From CAMCSH01 sp043748535 (GTDB lineage: Bacteria > Verrucomicrobiota > Lentisphaeria > Lentisphaerales > Lentisphaeraceae): a stretch of DNA of 9,873 nucleotides. The stretch's first letter is position 1; each line of letters begins with the position of its first letter. The stretch is taken from assembly GCA_043748535.1 (NCBI GenBank), contig JAYTMY010000168.1, forward strand, positions 1 through 9,873, read 5' to 3'. Made by a program: the position numbers and the translations under genes. Positions 4,001-9,873 of this stretch are shown in pieces. Under the pieces are notes generated by a model. The model searched no databases and was not told the origin of the DNA. It worked only from the letters and a program-made list of their open reading frames with translations.

Positions 4001-6808
4001 TCACTTCTCCGGCGCGCCCTTGACGATCCACTCGAGCAAGGCCTTCTCCATCTCCGGCGCGACGGTAGGCATCGGGTAGGGCGGCATGCTCTTGGTGCTC
4101 ACCATGCCGTAGAGATGGCTCTTGCGAGGCTCTGCCAGGTTGAGTCTCGAGGCAAGTCCAGCATAGGTGCTGAAATCGTGCTGCATGCCCTTGTTGTGGC
4201 AGAAGATGCACTGCTTGTCAATGATGTTGAGCCGGATCCAGTCGTAGTTGAGATCTTCCTTCTTCCAGGCGACAACCGGTGCGACGGGACGGACGACGAG
4301 GTTGCGGCCGGCGGTTTTGTCGAAGAACTCGGTGACGAGCTGATAGGTGTTGCCATTGCCGTCCTGGGTTGGCACACTCAAGGTGTCGGCCTTGCCGGTG
4401 CGGCTGCTTGCGGCGCCCGCAAAGTCGGGACGGAAGCGGTTGATGCTGGCATAAAGATCGAGCTTGAGATGAGCACCGTTGATCGCTTCGACCGGGCCGT
4501 AGATCTGGGTGACCATCGCTGGCAGGAGCTCGGGAATCTCGAGGAAGAGCGCTTTGCCGTCTTCGGTGACTTGGATGCCTGAGATCTTCAGGCGGTCGTG
4601 GCCGATGACGCCGGGTTGCTTGACCGAGAAGTCGGCGGAACCGTAGGTGTGGCGGCTGTCGAGATTATTCCACTGCTGGACGAAAAACCGGCTCAGATCG
4701 GGCTTTTTGACTGGCTCGTTGAAGCGGATCAGGAGGCCGTTTTTGTGAGCTTGCCATGAGCTTGGCATCAGGGTGGCCTTGCCGTTCCAGCGCAGGCGGT
4801 GCAGGCAGCCTTCGGCGATGGCGTAGTCGCCCCAGCCGTCGAGGCCGACGGTGTAGAGCTGGCCATCGGCGGGGTTGCAGCGGATTTGCTGGGTGCCGCT
4901 GGCGAAGTCGCCGGGCAGAGGCATGAGGGCTGCTTGAGGAGCGCCGTCATTGGCATCGCGAAGAATGACGTAGCTGCCGCAGGCGCCGTAGCTAGTGGCG
5001 ACGATGCTCTTGCCGAGGGGGCCGAAGCGGGGCTCGTTGACGAAGACGCGGCTGCCGCAGGAGTTGTCGATGCCGCGCGGCAGGTAGAGGATGCGCTTGT
5101 TTTTCGCCGGGCTCTTCAGGTTTTCCGCATGCTCGGACTCGAAGATGGTGCCGCAGCCGTTCTCCGAATCGCCCTCGGAGCCGTCGGTGAGGCAGAGACC
5201 GTCGTCGCGCATGGCGAAGCCGAAGGGGTTGCGCGATCCGGGGCCGATGCGCGCCACCGATTTTCCATCGGCGGCGAGGCGGTAGATGCCGCTGTTGATC
5301 GAGAAGCTGAAGTTGCCTTGGGCATCGCGGCCGAGGCCGTTGCGGGCGGCGCCGCCGGGAGCGCCAGGCAAGGGCACTCGGTTGAGGTTTTGCATGAAAT
5401 CGAACTCGCCGTCGCCGTTGAGATCGCGCAGACGCAGCAAGGAAAAACGAGTGCAGACGCAGAGGGAATCGCCATCGACCACCAGGCCCACCGGCTGATT
5501 GAGACCGCTGGCGACGCGTGTCCAAGTCACCGCGCCGAGATCGCCGCTCAAGCCGTCGAGCCGCCAGATATCGCCAGTAAGGGAGCAGACGAAGCCCGTG
5601 CCCTGGGCGTCGAAGGCGATGCCGCTGAGGCACATCGGCAGCTTCCAGGGATTGTCGATGGGGACCGGGATGTCGTCGATCTCATAGCTGCCGCGGGCGG
5701 CAGCGGGGTCGGCGTTGAGCTTGGCCTTGACGACGAGGCTTTCCTTCAGGTGAGCGGGGCCGCCGCGGGTCAACGCGCTCGGGGTCAAAGCGGGGATTTG
5801 GCGCAGGCGAGTCACTTGCTCGGCGGCGGGCGGGGTCTCACAGACCCAGCTGCACAGATGGACTTTGGAACCGGCGGCAAGGCCGGTGATTTTCAGGTTC
5901 TGGTCTGGGGCCTGGAAGTCGATCTTGACCGCTTTGTCGTCGCTCCAGACGAGGTGGCAGACCCACCCGTTTTCCTGCGGCACCGAGATTAGCAAGCTGC
6001 CTTGCGGTCCGGTCGCGACGCTGGCTGCGGCCTTACCGGGCTTGGTGCCGCGGGGTAATTGCAACAGCAGGGCGGGGCTGGCCTGAAGGCTTTCGAAATG
6101 ACGCTGGAGGACGGCGGTTTCGCCATCGTAGCTGAGGAGCGGCAGGTCGAGCAGACGAGTGTCGCCGAGGGCCAGACTGAAGACCACTTGATCTCCATGG
6201 AGGTAGCGACCGTCGAGACGGCAGGCTGTCTTGGCCTGTTCGGCGAGATGCCATTCCGGCTCGGTATTTTGCAGATAGGCGCGACCTTCGTGGCGAATTT
6301 CGAAGCCGTAGATGTCGACCTTGTGTTGCAAGAGGCCGTTGCCGGGGGCGTGAATACTGCCATCGAGGAGCACTTGCTGCAGCTTGCCGTCGAGGCCAAA
6401 GAGAATGAGCGCGGGGTGGCTCGGGCTGCCGCTACGCAGGGCCAGAACCTGGCCAAAACCGCGCTCGGTGAGGCTGCCGTAGACCGGCTCTTTGTCGCGT
6501 TTCAAAGCGGTGGTGGCGGGTTCATTGGTGACACCCCAGTGACCGCGGCGGCCGCCGTCGAGGCCGGTGAAGGGCAGGAGCAGCTCCGACTTGTCCTCGG
6601 GATGCTCGAGGTGCCAGCGGGCTTGGCGAGCGTAGAAGTCGTAGATGCGGTACTGGTTCACCGACGAGGAGGCGAAGCGGTGGTCTTCGCGGCCGCCCTC
6701 GGTCTGGCCGAATGGCTTGTCGGTGAGATTGCCGCGCAGCGGCTGTTCGCCGTAGTCGGCGGCAGCGCTGAGAGCCCAAAGGCTGAGGCTGAAAAGGAGT
6801 TTTTTCAT
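4001..6808 (-). CDS. Secreted DUF6797 / beta-propeller dehydrogenase-like protein with C-terminal cytochrome c domain
   Basis: A 935-residue exported protein. Residues 1 to about 18 form a signal peptide (MKKLLFSLSLWALSAAA). About 20-130 carry the DUF6797 signature (VNQYRIYDFYARQA near 50, GGRRGHWGVTNE near 85). About 390-680 is a beta-propeller of the soluble sugar (sorbosone/glucose) dehydrogenase or 'membrane-bound dehydrogenase' type, with repeated GLNQPVGLVVDGD- and RNGLGRDAQGNF-like strands and a DLNGDGEFDF calcium-binding-like loop near 460-470. The C-terminus is a class I cytochrome c domain with haem motif CIFCHNKG near 864 and a likely axial Met in STKSMPPYPM near 907. Related PVC proteins are poorly characterised. 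The layout suggests periplasmic oxidation of a sugar-like substrate with transfer to haem c. I chose ATG 6808 because it starts the signal peptide and follows AGGAG by 10 bases. A longer in-frame extension to 7018 overlaps the upstream gene and looks like its shadow. It lies 4 bases behind the isomerase gene, so the two are co-transcribed. The propeller has many cysteines, probably disulfides. Confidence 0.88.
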   Translation of the reverse strand: MKKLLFSLSLWALSAAADYGEQPLRGNLTDKPFGQTEGGREDHRFASSSVNQYRIYDFYARQARWHLEHPEDKSELLLPFTGLDGGRRGHWGVTNEPATTALKRDKEPVYGSLTERGFGQVLALRSGSPSHPALILFGLDGKLQQVLLDGSIHAPGNGLLQHKVDIYGFEIRHEGRAYLQNTEPEWHLAEQAKTACRLDGRYLHGDQVVFSLALGDTRLLDLPLLSYDGETAVLQRHFESLQASPALLLQLPRGTKPGKAAASVATGPQGSLLISVPQENGWVCHLVWSDDKAVKIDFQAPDQNLKITGLAAGSKVHLCSWVCETPPAAEQVTRLRQIPALTPSALTRGGPAHLKESLVVKAKLNADPAAARGSYEIDDIPVPIDNPWKLPMCLSGIAFDAQGTGFVCSLTGDIWRLDGLSGDLGAVTWTRVASGLNQPVGLVVDGDSLCVCTRFSLLRLRDLNGDGEFDFMQNLNRVPLPGAPGGAARNGLGRDAQGNFSFSINSGIYRLAADGKSVARIGPGSRNPFGFAMRDDGLCLTDGSEGDSENGCGTIFESEHAENLKSPAKNKRILYLPRGIDNSCGSRVFVNEPRFGPLGKSIVATSYGACGSYVILRDANDGAPQAALMPLPGDFASGTQQIRCNPADGQLYTVGLDGWGDYAIAEGCLHRLRWNGKATLMPSSWQAHKNGLLIRFNEPVKKPDLSRFFVQQWNNLDSRHTYGSADFSVKQPGVIGHDRLKISGIQVTEDGKALFLEIPELLPAMVTQIYGPVEAINGAHLKLDLYASINRFRPDFAGAASSRTGKADTLSVPTQDGNGNTYQLVTEFFDKTAGRNLVVRPVAPVVAWKKEDLNYDWIRLNIIDKQCIFCHNKGMQHDFSTYAGLASRLNLAEPRKSHLYGMVSTKSMPPYPMPTVAPEMEKALLEWIVKGAPEK

Positions 6809-6812
6809 CGGA

Positions 6813-7736
6813 TCATTTCTCCTGGGTATGAATATCTCCGGCATTGAGACTTGCGCCAACGCCGCGAACGAAGCCGACATATTGGGCGATGTCCGGCACG
6901 TTGTTGCCCCAGTTGTTCTCAAACTCGACTGAGATCTGGCCTTTGAAACCCTGAGTTTTGAGTTCGCGCAAGACGCCGGCGAAGTCGAGCACGCCGGTGC
7001 CGCCGGCGATGTCTTCACTTTCTTTGCCGATGATGGCGCGGTCTTTCAGGTGCAGGCTGATGATGCGGCCCTTGAGGATGCGAATGCCGTCGATCGGCTT
7101 GACACCGGAAGAGGCCCAGTGGCCAACGTCGGCGCAGGCGCCGATGCGGGAATCGCGATCCTTGACCAGGCTGAGGACGTAGTTGGGATCCCAGAGTTTG
7201 TAGTTGGCGTTGCCGTTGCGGGCATGGCCGTGATAGGCGACGTGGATGTCGAACTCCTTGACCATTTTCTCAATGGTGTCGATGGCGTTGACCGACTCGG
7301 TGACGAGGTTGTAGAGACCGAGTTTTTTAGCGACGGTGAAGAGCTTGCGGGCTTGGGCTTCGTCCTGGGGGATGTCAGCATACATGCCGGCGGCTTTGAC
7401 CTTGTTCTTGGCGAGATGGGCGAGGAGATTGTTGATCTGTTCGTCGCTCATGTCCGGGCCGATCTTGCCCTTGTCGTCGCGGGAGATCTGCTGGCCATTG
7501 AAGAGCTCGATGCAGCGCGATCCGGTTTGAGCGGTTTTTTCGATCGACTCATAGGCGCTGAAGCGATTGAAGCACCAGGCCTGGACGCTGACGGCGAAGC
7601 CATGCTGATAAGCTTCCTGGGGCAGATCGCTGGCGGAGGCAGATTTCGTCGCCGCAGCTTCGGCGCTGACGCTCAGCGGGCTGAGGGCAAGGATGGCGGC
7701 GGCGAGGAAGGCGAAGCGTGAAGTGGCGGTGATCAT
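6813..7736 (-). CDS. Secreted sugar phosphate isomerase/epimerase-like TIM-barrel protein (AP endonuclease 2 / xylose isomerase-like)
   Basis: A 307-residue protein with an N-terminal signal peptide (about residues 1-25, hydrophobic LAAAILALSPLSVSA), then a complete xylose-isomerase-like TIM barrel (PF01261 fold). Metal and substrate residues expected for the fold are visible: Glu147 in LVTESVN, His169 and His171 in YHGH, Asp203 and His206 in GACADVGHW, His229 in SLHLKD, and Glu271 in ISVEFENNWG. Cytoplasmic relatives interconvert or cleave ketoses and keto-sugars using a divalent metal. Here the signal peptide places it in the periplasm, so free (non-phosphorylated) sugars are likelier substrates than sugar phosphates. 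It is the first gene of an operon with the DUF6797/cytochrome c protein, four bases downstream. The start ATG at 7736 is preceded by a weak GGAG about 9 bases away. The fold is certain; the reaction is unknown. Confidence 0.88.
   Translation of the reverse strand: MITATSRFAFLAAAILALSPLSVSAEAAATKSASASDLPQEAYQHGFAVSVQAWCFNRFSAYESIEKTAQTGSRCIELFNGQQISRDDKGKIGPDMSDEQINNLLAHLAKNKVKAAGMYADIPQDEAQARKLFTVAKKLGLYNLVTESVNAIDTIEKMVKEFDIHVAYHGHARNGNANYKLWDPNYVLSLVKDRDSRIGACADVGHWASSGVKPIDGIRILKGRIISLHLKDRAIIGKESEDIAGGTGVLDFAGVLRELKTQGFKGQISVEFENNWGNNVPDIAQYVGFVRGVGASLNAGDIHTQEK
6819..6823 (-). promoter_or_regulatory. Ribosome binding site for the DUF6797/cytochrome c gene, inside the end of the isomerase gene
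   Basis: AGGAG on the - strand lies in the last codons of the isomerase gene, 10 bases before ATG 6808. Stop TGA (6815-6813) and ATG (6808-6806) are separated by 4 bases, which indicates translational coupling. It decides the start at 6808. Confidence 0.65.
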
Positions 7737-7779
7737 GGGGGGTGGCTCCGGGATGATGTCGTTGGGTGAAGAACAATGG

Positions 7780-7831
7780 TGTCAAGCGATCTTCTGTTGA
7801 CCACCAAATTAGTTCTGCAGTTCCGCCGGAA
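7780..7831 (-). promoter_or_regulatory. Candidate control elements upstream of the isomerase/cytochrome operon
   Basis: The 168-base gap between the receptor stop and the isomerase start should hold the operon promoter. On the - strand a perfect TTGACA (7785-7780) lies 43 bases before the ATG, but no good -10 follows at 16-18 bases. Upstream lies the odd palindrome TTCCG-C-CGGAA (7821-7831), bracketed by CTGCAG and TTGCAG, a plausible regulator site. All are weak by-eye calls. No intrinsic terminator with a T-run follows the receptor gene. Confidence 0.22.
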
Positions 7832-7904
7832 TCATTGCAGGATTTCGTAGATCACTTGCGAGATCTGATATCGTGATAGCGACGTGATGATGGAGCTGCC
7901 TAGC

Positions 7905-9809
7905 TCAAAACTTGAATTCGTAGGTGAGGGCGAAGGTCGCCGGTTCGACGCGGTAATCGGGCTCGGCGCGGTAGTGGCTGATGGTGATGTCGCGATCAAA
8001 CAGGGCCAGGATGTTGTAGGCGTCGAAGCGCAGGCTGTGGTTGGCGTTGAACTCCCAGGTGGCGCCGAGGTTGAGCTGGAAAATCGGGCCGAAGCGCGGC
8101 TTGAAAGCGGGATCCTCTTTGTATTCGTTGCCGTAATCATTGTCCACCGGATGAGTCTTGTAGTAGTCGTGGACATCGGCAAATCCTGGGTAATACCAGG
8201 CGATCAGCAGCGAGCTGTCGAGACTGAGCTTGTCGGACACCGGAGCGTGGAGAAAAAGCTTACTGCTATGAGTCGGCCAGCTCATCAATTCCGAGCCGGC
8301 GGGAGAGCCCGGGCCGACCCCATCGGTGGTGACATATTGAGTGGTGAAGGTGTCTTGACTGAAATCGTAGAGCTGGGTGATGCTGTGGGACAGCCCCAAG
8401 TGCCAGCCGCTGTCGCTGATCCACTCCAATTCCGCCTCCAGACCGGCGACTTTCAAGACGCCAATGGGCACTTGCGTGCCAGACGCGATATTCGAGCTCA
8501 CGGTCTCTTGTTCGTAGTTAAAAAAGGTCAAAGTTCCGCTCAGATCCGAGGTGATTTGGCGCCTGTAGGCGAGCTCCCAGTAGTCGATGCTTTCATTCGG
8601 AGTGATCTTGGCGCCGCGTTTGTGAATGTCATTCCAGATGGCCCAGTCGCCCAGGCTCCGGAAGGAACGGTTCCAACTGAGGCGGAAGGTGTCTTCATCG
8701 CTCGGCGTCCAAATCAGGGCGCCGCGTGGCGACACTGTGGTTTCGGCATCTTCCCTTTGGTCGATCCGTGCACCCGCGAAGAAGGTCAGGCTATCGCTGA
8801 GTTTTCCCTGATATTCGCCGAAAACCGCTTTTTTGAGAACGAAAAAATCATCGGTCACCACCCCTGGCTTGTCCGGCTCTTGGCCGTCGATCATCGGCCC
8901 GAAAATCGAATCACAGCCAAAGGCATTCCACACCAGTTCGCCGCCGAGCGCCAACTGGTGACCATCCGCGATGTCGAAGGTATTGGTCACCCGGCTCATC
9001 AGTTCCTGGGTCTGAACCTGGCGGATGTTCTTGCCGGTGTAGGTCTGATCGACATCGGTGACTTGTACTCCGGCTTCAATTTTGGTCTTCACGGCATCAT
9101 TCCATTCGGCCAGATACTCGTTGTGCCAAGTGATCTGTTGATAGCGGTAGCCCATGATGCGGTCGCGATCTTCGTTGGCATTGCCGGGCAGGGGATCGCC
9201 ATCGCCCAGCCACCAAGCGGCTTGGCCTTGCAAACTGCCGCGGGTGAAGCGCAGCCAGGAGGTGAAGTTATCCGCATCAAGAGTCAGCATCAGTTTGTGG
9301 CGAGGTTCATTATCGAAGGCGGCTTTGTAGTTGTCGAAGCGGCCGTTGGGGCCGCCACGGGCAGGTTTGTCCGCCGTGCCGTAATGAGAGCCAAAGGGGT
9401 AGTACAAAGGCGCCTTGTCGTCCTCAATCCCGGTGTAATGATCGACACCGTAAAACAAGCTGAGATTCATCGCTTCATTGAGGCGGCGGATGTGGCTGAC
9501 CGAGAGGTTTTCGTAGCGCTCGACCAAGCCGGTGGAGATGCGTAAGCGGGTCTCCTCCTTCTGCTCCGGCTCGAGCGATTTGCCGTCGCGGGTGATCAGG
9601 TTGATGACGCCGCCGATGGCGCCACTGCCATAAAGGGCGGAGCCGGGGCCGCGCACCACTTCGATCCGTTCGAAGTCGCCCAACATCGATAAATCGAGCT
9701 CAGTCAAGGCGCCGAAGAAATAGGTGTCATTGACTTTTCTGCCGTTGACGAGAATCAGATATTTGTCATTCAGATCTCGAGAGTCACGAGTTCTCCGGGT
9801 CGACCGCAT
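7905..9809 (-). CDS. TonB-dependent outer membrane receptor, N-terminally truncated (partial plug plus full beta-barrel)
   Basis: 634 residues from the first in-frame ATG. Residues about 8-75 are the second half of a TonB plug domain: DLNDKYLILVNGRKVND, LTELDLSMLGDFERIEVVRGPGSALYGSGAIGGVINLITR. The rest is the 22-strand barrel, rich in alternating polar/aromatic strands. It ends in ALTYEFKF with a C-terminal Phe, the usual outer-membrane-protein signature for BAM assembly. Missing are a signal peptide, a TonB box and the first 60 or so plug residues; homology appears to begin only at about TRDSRDL. The ATG at 9809 has at best a weak CAAGG before it, so it may not be a real start. An in-frame TGA lies a short way upstream, and the sequence there is open in a different frame. 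The product as it stands could not be exported normally. This is a likely pseudogene, a rearranged gene or an assembly join near a contig end. Substrate unknown; the neighbouring secreted sugar-type enzymes make a carbohydrate or glycoside possible. Confidence 0.8.
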   Translation of the reverse strand: MRSTRRTRDSRDLNDKYLILVNGRKVNDTYFFGALTELDLSMLGDFERIEVVRGPGSALYGSGAIGGVINLITRDGKSLEPEQKEETRLRISTGLVERYENLSVSHIRRLNEAMNLSLFYGVDHYTGIEDDKAPLYYPFGSHYGTADKPARGGPNGRFDNYKAAFDNEPRHKLMLTLDADNFTSWLRFTRGSLQGQAAWWLGDGDPLPGNANEDRDRIMGYRYQQITWHNEYLAEWNDAVKTKIEAGVQVTDVDQTYTGKNIRQVQTQELMSRVTNTFDIADGHQLALGGELVWNAFGCDSIFGPMIDGQEPDKPGVVTDDFFVLKKAVFGEYQGKLSDSLTFFAGARIDQREDAETTVSPRGALIWTPSDEDTFRLSWNRSFRSLGDWAIWNDIHKRGAKITPNESIDYWELAYRRQITSDLSGTLTFFNYEQETVSSNIASGTQVPIGVLKVAGLEAELEWISDSGWHLGLSHSITQLYDFSQDTFTTQYVTTDGVGPGSPAGSELMSWPTHSSKLFLHAPVSDKLSLDSSLLIAWYYPGFADVHDYYKTHPVDNDYGNEYKEDPAFKPRFGPIFQLNLGATWEFNANHSLRFDAYNILALFDRDITISHYRAEPDYRVEPATFALTYEFKF

Positions 9810-9873
9810 TAGCCTTGAGAAGTTCCATGTGAAGGATAGTCATCTCATCGACAATCTCCAGCAGTCGCTTGTG
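9784..9873 (-). CDS. Partial open frame of unknown function, overlapping the receptor start and running off the window
   Basis: On the - strand the frame is open from the window edge (9873) to TGA at 9786-9784, encoding 29 residues that include LLEIVDEMTILHMELLKAN. The leucine, isoleucine and methionine spacing suggests an amphipathic helix, and it does not resemble a TonB plug. It overlaps the receptor's first ATG by 26 bases in another frame. The + strand is also open across the same bases, so the coding strand is not certain. I do not recognise a family. Confidence 0.3.
   Translation of the reverse strand, partial: HKRLLEIVDEMTILHMELLKANAVDPENS

Noticed and set aside
3760..4023. Open frames of 67-79 codons on both strands of the intergenic region
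   Set aside because: No ribosome binding site or codon bias; they run through the palindrome and tandem repeat.
6809..7018. In-frame N-terminal extension of the DUF6797/cytochrome c gene up to 7018
   Set aside because: It overlaps the end of the isomerase gene, has the low-complexity Ser/Pro/Ala/Arg look of a shadow frame, and would bury the signal peptide. The start at 6808 has a ribosome binding site and a signal peptide.
7884..9545. 553-codon open frame on the + strand opposite the receptor
   Set aside because: It is the antisense shadow of a clear TonB receptor frame and shows no domain features; long antisense frames are common in high-GC DNA.
7859..9779. 10-base inverted repeat CGAGATCTGA (7859-7868) and TCAGATCTCG (9770-9779) flanking the receptor gene, close to its breakpoint
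   Set aside because: Considered as the cause of an inversion. Reading from 7801-7858 into the flipped receptor does not restore a plug domain, and dozens of 10-base inverted pairs are expected by chance in 10 kb.
1..9873. CRISPR array, tRNA, insertion sequence or attachment site
   Set aside because: No regularly spaced repeats, cloverleaf-like sequence, transposase frame or paired terminal inverted repeats could be identified by reading.

Overview
The window reads as a piece of a high-GC Gram-negative chromosome or metagenomic contig. Likely source is the Verrucomicrobiota/Planctomycetota group. That is inferred from gene content: a secreted DUF6797-type beta-propeller protein with a C-terminal haem c motif, directly preceded by a secreted TIM-barrel 'sugar phosphate isomerase/epimerase'. 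This combination is common in those phyla. The TonB-dependent receptor shows there is an outer membrane. No species can be named from the sequence alone.

Left part (1-2018, + strand): the C-terminal two thirds of a large FAD plus iron-sulfur 2-hydroxyacid dehydrogenase (YdiJ/GlcD-like). It is cut by the window edge and split by a one-base frameshift in a CCCC run at 689-692. A convergent junction follows (2019-2166). It carries a 40-codon, coding-looking stretch on the - strand without a start codon, probably a gene remnant.

Middle part (2167-4000): a complete astD-like aldehyde dehydrogenase on the - strand (2167-3609) with a good ribosome binding site and an inverted repeat at the likely promoter. 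A 391-base gene-free region follows. It is rich in structure: an imperfect + strand promoter, a + strand hairpin followed by T6, a perfect 14-base tandem duplication, and a perfect 27-base palindrome that probably terminates the operon to its right.

Right part (4001-9873, - strand): a tightly coupled two-gene operon encodes a secreted TIM-barrel isomerase/epimerase (7736-6813) and, after a 4-base gap, a secreted DUF6797/beta-propeller/cytochrome c protein (6808-4001). Upstream on the same strand is a TonB-dependent receptor (9809-7905) that lacks its signal peptide and the first half of its plug domain. Immediately upstream, in another frame, is an unrelated coding-looking stretch that runs off the window.

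Working model (inference): the receptor would bring a sugar-like compound across the outer membrane. The two secreted proteins would then oxidise it with electrons going to cytochrome c, and isomerise or cleave the oxidised product, in the periplasm. The receptor may no longer be functional. I find no tRNA, rRNA, CRISPR array or complete mobile element.
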